DNA of 12,379 nucleotides from JANNGC01 sp043758205 (lineage in GTDB: Bacteria > Verrucomicrobiota > Verrucomicrobiia > Limisphaerales > SIBH01), in assembly GCA_043758205.1 (NCBI GenBank), contig JAYVNY010000244.1, positions 1 to 12,379 on the forward strand, read 5' to 3'. Below are positions 6,281 to 12,379 of the stretch, one piece after another (the first letter of the stretch is position 1; each line of letters starts with the position of its first letter). The notes beneath the pieces were generated by a model. It worked only from the letters and a program-made list of their open reading frames with translations, was not told the origin of the DNA and did no database searches. Made by a program: the position numbers and the translations under genes.

Positions 6281-7086
6281 CACTTCGTCTCTCCAACCGC
6301 CTTCACCGTCTCGTCCTCAAATACCGCCTGCTCGGGAATCTCCGTCGGCACCGTGGGCAACTGCGGCTCGGCCTTGATGATTTCAATCTCCGCGAAATGA
6401 TCCGGCTGCACGCAGATGATTTGCTTCATGCGAATCAGTTCGAGCATGGCGAGGAATGTCACCACCACTTCCGTCCGGCTGGTCGCGCTCTCGAACAGTT
6501 CCGAGAACTTCATGCGCCCCTTCTCGCCGATGCTCTTGACCAGCATCTCGATCTTCTCGCTGACGCTCCACTTGTCCTCGAAAATTTCCCGCGACTCGCC
6601 TTCGCGCTGGGCCACGCGCCGGAGGATGGCGCTGACGGCGTTGACGAGGTCGAAGATGGAAACATCCGGCTTGGCCGGCTCGGACTCGAAGACCGGCTTC
6701 GGCGCTTCGCGGCGATAGATGCTCTCCTGACGGATCTCCAGTTCCTGCAACTGCGCCGCCGCGTCCTTGAATTTCTTGTACTCGACAAGCTGCCGGATGA
6801 GTTCCCAGCGCGGGTCTTCTCCGTCGTCCTCTTCCTCGACCGCGACCTGTTGGTCCACGGGCAGCAGCTCACGGCTCTTGATGTACATGAGCGTCGAGGC
6901 CATGACGAGGAACTCGCCCGCGATGTCGAGGTCGAGCTGCCGCATGACCTCGATGTATTCGATGAACTGCGAGGCGAGCGCAGTGAGGTTGACCTCGTAG
7001 ATGTCCACTTCCTGCTTCTTGATGAGATAGAGCAGGAGGTCGAGCGGACCCTCGAAGACCTCGAATTTGACTTTGTATTCGGACAT
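6280..7086 (-). CDS. scpA: Segregation and condensation protein A (kleisin)
   Basis: 268 aa. ScpA bridges the SMC heads and binds ScpB. The N-terminal kleisin signature is FEVFEGPLDLLLYLIKKQEV (8-27), followed by DIYEVNLTALASQFIEYI, and AGEFLVMASTLMYIKSRELL (56-75). The middle (80-95) is an acidic linker, and the C-terminal winged helix is at about 180-245 (KIEMLVKSIGEKGRMKFSEL, then VVTFLAMLELIRMKQI). The length is normal. The ATG directly follows the TAA of the 44-aa ORF upstream (TAAATG), so translation is likely coupled. The stop codon lies at the edge of the heptamer-repeat block. Confidence 0.96.
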   Translation of the reverse strand: MSEYKVKFEVFEGPLDLLLYLIKKQEVDIYEVNLTALASQFIEYIEVMRQLDLDIAGEFLVMASTLMYIKSRELLPVDQQVAVEEEDDGEDPRWELIRQLVEYKKFKDAAAQLQELEIRQESIYRREAPKPVFESEPAKPDVSIFDLVNAVSAILRRVAQREGESREIFEDKWSVSEKIEMLVKSIGEKGRMKFSELFESATSRTEVVVTFLAMLELIRMKQIICVQPDHFAEIEIIKAEPQLPTVPTEIPEQAVFEDETVKAVGETK

Positions 7087-7221
7087 TTACGCGCCGGAAT
7101 TTGTGCCGGAGTGGGCGAATCCTAAGTGCGAGAATTGCGCGCTGGCAATGGGATTGTCGCACGGCGGGGGCGATAAAAACTCCAGGCCGTGCTCCTGCGG
7201 ATAGGCGGTTCCAATGAGCAT
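7087..7221 (-). CDS. Hypothetical 44-aa ORF coupled between the EVE gene and scpA
   Basis: ATG at 7221-7219 shares one base with the EVE-gene stop (TGATG), and its TAA at 7089-7087 directly abuts the scpA ATG (TAAATG). The ORF therefore fills the gap exactly. The product starts MLIGTAYPQEHGLEFLSPPP and ends FAHSGTNSGA, with one Cys and no membrane segment. By my count 31 of its 43 sense codons after the start end in G or C, which is compatible with coding in this GC-rich genome. There is no recognised family. It may be a real small protein or only a coupling ORF that carries ribosomes to scpA. Confidence 0.45.
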   Translation of the reverse strand: MLIGTAYPQEHGLEFLSPPPCDNPIASAQFSHLGFAHSGTNSGA

Positions 7222-7634
7222 CAAATCTTCGTCCCGCCCAACGCCAGGACGCGGTTGAAGTGCGTGGCCGACACGGATGTGACCGAGAGGCGCGATTGCT
7301 TCAGCAACAGCATGTCCGCGAATGCTTGGTCAGACTTGATTTGCGCGAGTGTTACCGGCGTGGCGAGCGGCTTCACCGGCACGAGGTCCACGCACGACCA
7401 GTCACCTTCCTCGGCAGTCTGGTCGGCGTAGGCTTCCTTCTCCACGCGCGCCACGCCCACGATCTGTTTGTCGGAAACGCTGTGGTAGAACAGCACGAGG
7501 TCGCCGCGCTTCATCGCGCGCAGGTTGTTGCGCGCCTGGAAATTCCGCACGCCCGTCCACGCGGCGCGCTGCTCCTTCACGAACGTTGCCCACGCGTAGG
7601 CTTCCGGTTCCGACTTCACGAGCCAGTAATTCAT
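7221..7634 (-). CDS. EVE-domain protein
   Basis: 137 aa, the size of a single EVE domain (a PUA-like fold, earlier DUF55). Family features: MNYWLVKSEPEAYAW at the start, WTGVRNFQARNNLRAMKRGD (26-45), then LVLFYHS and IVGVARV. EVE proteins of this type are thought to bind modified bases in DNA or RNA, in the same superfamily as YTH domains; the ligand here is unknown. It is normally a stand-alone housekeeping-type gene, though EVE domains also occur fused to restriction enzymes. Its stop overlaps the start of the 44-aa ORF leading into scpA, so the genes form one transcription unit. Confidence 0.93.
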   Translation of the reverse strand: MNYWLVKSEPEAYAWATFVKEQRAAWTGVRNFQARNNLRAMKRGDLVLFYHSVSDKQIVGVARVEKEAYADQTAEEGDWSCVDLVPVKPLATPVTLAQIKSDQAFADMLLLKQSRLSVTSVSATHFNRVLALGGTKI

Positions 7635-7686
7635 GCGCGCCAGTGTAGTGGCGTCCCGGCAGAGCGCCGCAAATACAAACTCCCGC

Positions 7687-7863
7687 GGAGCGCGGACCGC
7701 CGAGTCCGCGTGTTCATCAGGGAAAACGGTTTAACCACGGAACACACGGAACACACGGAAGGGAAACTGAAAGCTCTATCCATCCGCTTGTTTTCATTCC
7801 GTGTCTTCGGTGTCTTCCGTGGTTCTCGTCTCGGAAAAACGCGGACTCGGCGGTCCGCGCTCC
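7687..7863. repeat. Compound palindromic element: 25-bp perfect inverted repeats enclosing nonamer-repeat arms
   Basis: The outer arms, 7687-7711 and 7839-7863, are perfect 25-bp inverted repeats, each holding a GCGGAC-N6-GTCCGC hairpin (7692-7709, 7841-7858) as in the element at 1066-1174. Inside them lies a second inverted pair, about 7733-7762 and 7795-7824, built of 9-bp units (acggaacac) with about five mismatches over 30 bp; it starts with AACCACGGAA and ends with TTCCGTGGTT. It stands between rmuC and the EVE gene and ends one base before the rmuC stop codon. No ORF inside is credible, so this is a non-autonomous repeat of some kind. Confidence 0.85.
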
Positions 7864-7864
7864 T

Positions 7865-9247
7865 TCACGCGTTTGCTGTCGGCTCCGGCGGCAGTCGCAG
7901 CGCCGTCTCAATCGGCTTCACCTCGTTGAACTCTTTGCCCGCGTCGGTGCCGCCGAGGGCGATCAGGCGCGCACCGCTCGGCACCACCATGCGTTCGTAG
8001 CTGCCCACGGCGTCGTTGAACGCGCCGTTCGCCTTCTCCAGCCCGGCGCGAATTTTCTCAAAGTGCTCGGTGAACTTTGCCACGCGCGTGAACAACTCCT
8101 GCGCCGCCTCCGCGATGGCCCGCGCGTTTTCCGTCTGCTGATGCTGCTGCCAGCTCAAACTCACCGAGCGCAAAATCGCGATCAGCGACGACGGCGTGGC
8201 GATGAGGATGCGCCGGTTCTGCGCCCAAATCATCAGCTCGTGATCGCCTTCCAACGCCGCGCTGAACAACGATTCGGCGGGCAGGAACAACACCACGTAA
8301 TCCAGCGCGTTCGGGAACTGCGCCGGATAATCCCGCTCGGCCAGCGCCTTGATCGTGGACTTCAATTTCGCCGCGTGCTGCGCCAGCGACTCGGTGCGCT
8401 TCAACGGATCGGCGGTGTCGGCGGCGTTCAGGAAGTCGAGGTCCGGCACCTTCGAGTCCACGATGATCAGACGGTCGCCGGGCAGGCGCACGATGAGGTC
8501 CGGCTTCTTGTCGTCGCTCTGCGCCTGCTCGATGAAATCGCAGTGCGCGCTCAGGCCGGCGGCCTCGACCACGCGGCGCAACGTCTCTTCGCCCCAACGC
8601 CCGCGCGCCTGATTGGAACTCAGCACCTTGCGCAACGCGAAGGTCTCGGTGGACAGCGTCTGGCTTTGTAGCGCGAGATTTTCGATCTGCTGCTTCACCT
8701 CGCCGAGCGTGGCGGACTGCGCGACCTCGGACTGTTGCAGGCGGCGCTGATACGTCTCCAATTGTTGTTTGAGCGGCTCGACGAGCGTGGCGATGGCCTG
8801 CTGGCGCTCCTTCAAATCGCCCTTCGCGGACTCCTGAAATTTTCCGAGCGTCTCGTTGGCGAGACGGAGAAATTCCGGCTGCGTCTTCTGCAACGCCTCG
8901 GCACTGAGCGCGCGGAAGGCTTCGCGCAAATCATCCAGCGCCTTCGTCTGGCTCTCTCGCGCCCCGCGCAACGCCTGCTCGTGCAACGTGCGTTGCTGTT
9001 CGAGAAGCTGCCGCGCCGCCTCGCGCTCGGCCTCGGCGGTGGCGCCCTGGGTTTTCGCGGCGGTGAGTTGCGCGCGCGTGTCGGCGAGTTCCGCTTCGGA
9101 AGCGGCGCTTCGGCTGCGCAATTCCTCGATGAGCGGCTGCGACTCCGTGGGCGCAGCGCTCGTCGCGCTCCGGCGCACGGCCAGCAACCAGCCAATCACG
9201 CCACCCAGCGCGAGGCCAATTCCGAGAGCGATGAACACGTTAAGCAC
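7865..9247 (-). CDS. rmuC: DNA recombination protein RmuC homolog
   Basis: 460 aa. A membrane anchor is at residues 3-24 (VFIALGIGLALGGVIGWLLA), followed by a long Ala/Gln/Glu-rich coiled coil (about 38-200). The conserved RmuC domain follows at 205-440, with QARGRWGEETLRRVVEAAGL (213-232), KPDLIVRLPGDRLIIVDSKV (248-267), DYVVLFLPAESLFSAAL and ATPSSLIAILRSV. Asp250 and the D264-S-K266 motif fit the PD-(D/E)XK-like nuclease core proposed for the family. RmuC limits inversions at short inverted repeats in E. coli, and here it stands next to a large inverted repeat (position only; no link shown). The stop codon lies immediately beside that repeat. The start at MLNVF puts the anchor at the N-terminus. 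Confidence 0.95.
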   Translation of the reverse strand: MLNVFIALGIGLALGGVIGWLLAVRRSATSAAPTESQPLIEELRSRSAASEAELADTRAQLTAAKTQGATAEAEREAARQLLEQQRTLHEQALRGARESQTKALDDLREAFRALSAEALQKTQPEFLRLANETLGKFQESAKGDLKERQQAIATLVEPLKQQLETYQRRLQQSEVAQSATLGEVKQQIENLALQSQTLSTETFALRKVLSSNQARGRWGEETLRRVVEAAGLSAHCDFIEQAQSDDKKPDLIVRLPGDRLIIVDSKVPDLDFLNAADTADPLKRTESLAQHAAKLKSTIKALAERDYPAQFPNALDYVVLFLPAESLFSAALEGDHELMIWAQNRRILIATPSSLIAILRSVSLSWQQHQQTENARAIAEAAQELFTRVAKFTEHFEKIRAGLEKANGAFNDAVGSYERMVVPSGARLIALGGTDAGKEFNEVKPIETALRLPPEPTANA

Positions 9248-9281
9248 AACGCGAGGATGAGACGGAGGCGGGGGAAAGGGA

Positions 9282-9302
9282 ATCAGTAATCAGTGATCAG
9301 TG
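9282..9302. repeat. Heptamer short tandem repeat (atcagtg) upstream of rmuC
   Basis: Three 7-bp units, atcagta, atcagtg and atcagtg, lie in the 77-bp gap between the ankyrin gene and rmuC. Each unit junction contains TGATCA-like palindromic sequence, so the array can pair with itself. Confidence 0.7.
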
Positions 9303-9324
9303 AGGCGCCTTTGTTTTGGCGGCG

Positions 9325-9738
9325 TCATAATGCAAACTCCTTACTCACACCCATGCTCGTGGCGACGTCTCGCGGGCTTCGACCGTGTGCGTTCTTGTGG
9401 TCTGGGTCAGCACCTGAGGCAAGCAAGCTCCGCACGATCGCAAAATCCCCTCTGGCGTTCATGACTCCAACCCAGAGCGGGCCGTTGCCATGCGAATTTA
9501 CGAGATGGACGTTCGCACCACGTCGTAGCAACTCCTCCACAAGCCGCGAATGCCCGCCTTGAGTTGCAAAGTGCAAAGCCGTCCAGCCGTTGTCATCCTG
9601 TGCATCAATGGGGCCGCCGGAACCTAGTAACTGGATAAGCAAATCAAAATTGCCGTCTATCGCCGCGGAGTGCAACGGACTGCGTCCGTACTCGTCCACT
9701 CCCGGTCTTGGATTTCGCTTGGGTTGTTTGCCTGACAT
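9325..9738 (-). CDS. Ankyrin-repeat protein
   Basis: 137 aa from ATG at 9738. Nearly the whole protein is ankyrin repeats: about 18-46 (GRSPLHSAAIDGNFDLLIQL), 50-80 (NGWTALHFATQGGHSRLVEE, then RGANV), 84-116 (NGPLWVGVMNARGDFAIVRS, then SGADPDHKN) and a closing half-repeat from 118 (GRSPRDVATSMG). Ankyrin repeats bind other proteins; the partner is unknown. There is no signal peptide, so it is probably cytoplasmic. An ATG nine codons upstream (9765) is also in frame, but it adds a short Cys/Pro stretch without domain support. GC is slightly lower than in the neighbours. A GTTAGGC motif lies shortly upstream but no attC site was found. Confidence 0.88.
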   Translation of the reverse strand: MSGKQPKRNPRPGVDEYGRSPLHSAAIDGNFDLLIQLLGSGGPIDAQDDNGWTALHFATQGGHSRLVEELLRRGANVHLVNSHGNGPLWVGVMNARGDFAIVRSLLASGADPDHKNAHGRSPRDVATSMGVSKEFAL

Positions 9739-9785
9739 GACGTGTGGTGTGCAGCGGCCTAACATTTACTTACCGACGCCAACCC

Positions 9786-10307
9786 CTACTTCAACGCCGA
9801 CTCCACCATCTTCTTGAAATTCGCTTCCGACGCCTTCACCAGCGCCGCCGGGCCGGTCATCTTCACGAACACATCGCCTTCGCCCGACTCGATGATCGCG
9901 CCGCGCAGGGCGTAGTCCTTCATCGGCGTCGTGGGGCCGCCCGGCATGCCGCTGTTAAAAGTTCCCTCGGCCTGCACGTAGGTGACCTTGTGCGCGCCGA
10001 CTTTCGTCTCCTCGGTCTTGGCGTTGATCTTCTCGCGCGGGCCGTCGAACTGGCGGAACCAGCGCTCGACGTTCGCCTGCACGCCGCCGCCATTGCTCGC
10101 GCCGAAGTGGAAGAACACCACCTCGGCGGACGTCTTCTTCTCCGCGTCATTAATCTTCAACTGCGCCTTGCGCATCGCCGAGACCGTCGGCACCGACTCC
10201 CATTTTTCCGGCCGTGTGAACGTTAGGTCGCTGACTTTGAATTTCGCGTCCGCCGCAACGGCAGCGACGGCGGACAACACCAACAGCACGAGCGAGAAAA
10301 ATTTCAT
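9786..10307 (-). CDS. Secreted hypothetical protein
   Basis: 173 aa. The first 19 residues (MKFFSLVLLVLSAVAAVAA) form a clear Sec signal peptide with likely cleavage near AVA-AD. The mature part begins with a beta-strand-type stretch FKVSDLTFTRPEKWESVP and continues AEVVFFHFGASNGGGVQANV, ERWFRQFDGPRE, and a C-terminal helix EANFKKMVESALK. The layout, a Trp-Glu 'what the data show' domain with the pattern of gluconeogenesis-unrelated PsbP/DUF1795-like folds, is only suggestive, so no family is claimed. It is probably periplasmic. It stands alone next to the ankyrin gene, 47 bp upstream of it, and is divergent from the propeller/cytochrome gene. Confidence 0.8.
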   Translation of the reverse strand: MKFFSLVLLVLSAVAAVAADAKFKVSDLTFTRPEKWESVPTVSAMRKAQLKINDAEKKTSAEVVFFHFGASNGGGVQANVERWFRQFDGPREKINAKTEETKVGAHKVTYVQAEGTFNSGMPGGPTTPMKDYALRGAIIESGEGDVFVKMTGPAALVKASEANFKKMVESALK

Positions 10308-10375
10308 GGCGTGGTTGGTAACAGACCGCGCGCGGGTGTCAAACTGTGGGGTGAACGGGGGTGTGATTAGAAGTG

Positions 10376-10630
10376 GCGGTCAAACCGAGACGGTCGTGCT
10401 GGCCCGTGGCGCCGCAGGCTCTGGGACTGCGGCAAGAATTGCCGCTCTGGATCCCCGCCGGAGGCGAGTCCCTGGGAGGCCGACGCTCCGCTTGAATCCA
10501 GAGCTGCGATGCTCGCAGCAGTCCCAAAGCCTGCGGCTCCACCGGCCGGGCCTGCCCGCCGCTGGCCAAGACCTTGTGCCGTGAGTTCCGCGCTTGGAGC
10601 GGGTGCTGGACGCTGCTACGGTTTGGCCGC
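10376..10630. repeat. 255-bp palindromic element with near-perfect ends
   Basis: The ends, 10376-10387 (GCGGTCAAACCG) and 10619-10630, are 12-bp inverted repeats with one mismatch. Inside, about 10401-10453 and 10496-10548 are inverted copies of about 53 bp with nine or so mismatches (core GCCGCAGGCT and TGGGACTGC). The short centre 10454-10495 is GC-rich. The element fills most of the 359-bp gap between the divergent genes at 9786-10307 and 10667. It is a different sequence family from those at 1066 and 7687. No transposase is encoded, so it could be a MITE-like remnant or a structured repeat. The rest of the gap (10308-10375) shows nothing further that I can support. Confidence 0.75.
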
Positions 10631-10666
10631 TCCCGGCTCCCGGCATTGGGGATGGGTGTTTCAATT

Positions 10667-12379
10667 ATGATCCGAATCATCAAGTTCCTCCGGCGCGCGG
10701 CTCTGCTCGGTGGTTTGCTCGTGACGTGCGGCGGGTTACGCGCGCAGCCCTTCGTCAATTACGAGGCCAAGCAGACTTCGCCCGTGCGCCTCTCGCCCGA
10801 CGGCTCGCGACTGTTCGCCGTGAACACGCCGGATGGACGCCTCTCCGTCTTCGATGTCACGAATCCGAAGAACCCGATCCTCATCGCGGAAATTCCTGTC
10901 GGCGTCGAACCCGTCTCCGTGAATCCCGTGAGCAACGACGAAGCCTGGGTCGTGAACGAAGTCTCGGACAGTGTGAGCATCGTGTCCGTGGCGCAGCACG
11001 CCGTGACCGAAACGCTCTACGTGAAGGATGAGCCGGCGGACGTGGTGTTCGCGAATGGCCGCGCCTTCGTGAGTTGCGGGAGGAACAATCAGATCGCCGT
11101 CTTCGATCAAGTGACGCACGCCAGCCTGACGAATATTCCCGTGTTCGGAGAAAGCCCGCGCTCGCTTTGCGTGAATTCGAATGGCACGCGTGTCTATGCT
11201 GCCTTCGCGCTCTCGGGCAATCGCACCACACTCATTCCGCTCAACGTTGCGCCGCCGCAGCCGCCGCCTACGAATCCCAATCTCCCGCCGCCGCCGCAGG
11301 TCAGCCTCATCGTGGACGCCACCGATCCCGCGTGGACGAACGGCCCGAGCGCGCCCATCAAATATACGATGCCCGACAATGACCTCGTGGAGATCGACAC
11401 CGCCACGCTCGCCATCACGCGTTACTTCCCGCGCGTCGGCACGGTGAATTTCGCCGTTGCCGTCCGCCCCGGCACCACTCCCGGCAACGGCGACCTCTAC
11501 GTGGCGAACACCGACGCGCGCAACACCACGCGCTTCGAGCCAAGCATTCGCGGCGGCTTCGTTACGAATCAAATCAGCCGCGTGAACATCACCAGCGGCA
11601 CCGTCACGCGCTACGATTTGAATCCCGGATTCGCTTACACAAATTTCCCGAACCTCGCCAACCAGTCGAACGCCCTCGCGCAACCCACCGCCATCGCCTT
11701 CGGGCCGAGCGGCGGCAATTACTACATCACCGCCTTCGGCTCCGACCGCGTGGCGCAGGTGAATGCCGACTCCGGCGCGGTGCTGGCGCGCTACAACTTG
11801 AACCCGAGCGCACCCGGCTCGGTCGCGAATCCGCGCACGAAACGCGGCCCGCGCGGACTCGCGCTCAAGCCCGGCGTCGCGCTCTACGTGCTCAACCGCA
11901 TCTCGAACACCATCACCGTCATCGATCCGTTCAACAGCGTCATCGTGCGCGAGATTCCCGTGGGCAGCCACGACCCGACGCCGCAGGTCATCCGCGAAGG
12001 GCGCGGCTTTCTCTACGACGCGAAGCTCTCCGGCGGCGGACTCGTCTCGTGCGCGTCGTGCCACATTGATGGCGAAATGGATTTGCTCGCGTGGGACCTG
12101 GGCAATCCCGGCGGCAATCTGGAAACGAACGCGATGGCCGTGTCGGGATCGAAAGCGTTGTTCCCACCGAACGGCCTCGTCTCGAACGTGGTCTTCCATC
12201 CGATGAAAGGTCCGATGACCACGCAGACCTTGCGCGGTCTCGCGGGACTTGATCCATTGCACTGGCGCGGCGACCGCACAAACTTCACGCACTTCAACGG
12301 CGCGTTCGACGGACTGCTCGGTGGTGGCGTGCTGTCCGCAGCGGACATGCAACTCTACCGCGACTTCATCAACACGATG
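10667..12379 (+). CDS. YncE-like beta-propeller with c-type cytochrome motif (3' truncated by window)
   Basis: 571 codons are open to the window end, with no stop. Residues 1-27 are a signal peptide (RRAALLGGLLVTCGG, then LRA-QP). The next part is a WD/YncE-type beta-propeller: SPVRLSPDGSRLFAVN, LSVFDV, NEAWVVNEVSDSVSIV-like repeats, and later ALYVLNRISNTITVIDPFNS. A Pro-rich linker (about 195-212, PPQPPPTNPNLPPPP) interrupts it. A heme-binding CASCH motif is at 462-466, followed by GEMDLLAWDLGN, and then FHPMKGPMTTQTLRGLAGLD, a stretch seen in di-heme cytochrome c peroxidase/MauG-like proteins. It is probably a periplasmic redox or surface protein; the second heme site would lie beyond the window. 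No ribosome binding site is evident at ATG 10667. The long antisense frame opposite it is not a gene. Confidence 0.88.
   Translation, partial: MIRIIKFLRRAALLGGLLVTCGGLRAQPFVNYEAKQTSPVRLSPDGSRLFAVNTPDGRLSVFDVTNPKNPILIAEIPVGVEPVSVNPVSNDEAWVVNEVSDSVSIVSVAQHAVTETLYVKDEPADVVFANGRAFVSCGRNNQIAVFDQVTHASLTNIPVFGESPRSLCVNSNGTRVYAAFALSGNRTTLIPLNVAPPQPPPTNPNLPPPPQVSLIVDATDPAWTNGPSAPIKYTMPDNDLVEIDTATLAITRYFPRVGTVNFAVAVRPGTTPGNGDLYVANTDARNTTRFEPSIRGGFVTNQISRVNITSGTVTRYDLNPGFAYTNFPNLANQSNALAQPTAIAFGPSGGNYYITAFGSDRVAQVNADSGAVLARYNLNPSAPGSVANPRTKRGPRGLALKPGVALYVLNRISNTITVIDPFNSVIVREIPVGSHDPTPQVIREGRGFLYDAKLSGGGLVSCASCHIDGEMDLLAWDLGNPGGNLETNAMAVSGSKALFPPNGLVSNVVFHPMKGPMTTQTLRGLAGLDPLHWRGDRTNFTHFNGAFDGLLGGGVLSAADMQLYRDFINTM

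Noticed and set aside
6108..6296. 63-residue N-terminal extension of ScpB
   Set aside because: Encoded by the heptamer-repeat block and overlapping the scpA end; the ScpB fold starts at MDLKN.
9757..9763. GTTAGGC (minus strand) before the ankyrin gene, like an integron attC core site
   Set aside because: No matching RYYYAAC partner or attC fold was found upstream, and no cassette boundary after the gene.
10339..10758. Open frames of 94-139 aa on the minus strand across the palindromic element
   Set aside because: They are translations of the repeat and have no domain or start-site support.
10736..12352. 538-aa open frame on the minus strand opposite the propeller/cytochrome gene
   Set aside because: Arg/His/Ala-rich chance product of an antisense GC-rich gene; the plus strand has a signal peptide, propeller repeats and a CASCH motif.

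Overview
The window looks like a chromosomal segment from a high-GC, Gram-negative-type bacterium, most likely a Verrucomicrobiota member of the Pedosphaera/Limisphaerales kind. That placement is inference. It rests on the gene mix (YncE-like propeller/cytochrome, phosphoesterase of the YncE-phosphatase type, ScpAB, RmuC), on the scarcity of Shine-Dalgarno sequences, and on the many dispersed palindromic and short tandem repeats between genes. There is no rRNA, tRNA, CRISPR array, integrase or transposase gene.

Layout. Bases 1-1053 (+) hold the C-terminal part of a secreted-type phosphoesterase. A palindromic repeat and a strong intrinsic terminator separate it from a long run of minus-strand genes. 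Read in the direction of transcription (right to left), the run is: a secreted hypothetical protein, an ankyrin-repeat protein, rmuC, a palindromic repeat, an EVE-domain protein, a 44-aa coupled small ORF, scpA, a heptamer-repeat block, scpB, two small AT-richer ORFs (the first apparently frameshifted), a nucleotidyltransferase-fold protein overlapping a 70-aa coiled-coil-like protein, pheA, a branched-chain amino acid leader/attenuator, ilvN and ilvC. At the right end, a 255-bp palindromic element sits upstream of a plus-strand beta-propeller/c-type cytochrome gene that runs off the window.

How the genes work together. pheA, ilvN and ilvC make phenylalanine and branched-chain amino acids. 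The ilvNC pair appears to be controlled by a transcription attenuator: a 13-codon leader ORF with five valine and two leucine codons, followed by two mutually exclusive hairpins just ahead of ilvN. The EVE-orf44-scpA junctions are so tight (TGATG, then TAAATG) that translational coupling is likely. scpA and scpB encode the kleisin and winged-helix subunits of the SMC complex.

The best candidates for something undescribed are: (1) the Val/Leu leader attenuator; (2) the 44-aa ORF linking the EVE and scpA genes; (3) the low-GC two-ORF module with a broken first ORF; (4) the nucleotidyltransferase/small-partner pair; (5) a REPIN-like family built on GCGCGGAC-N6-GTCCGC hairpins, present as two inverted pairs. 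No database search was possible, so family names rest on recognised motifs only.
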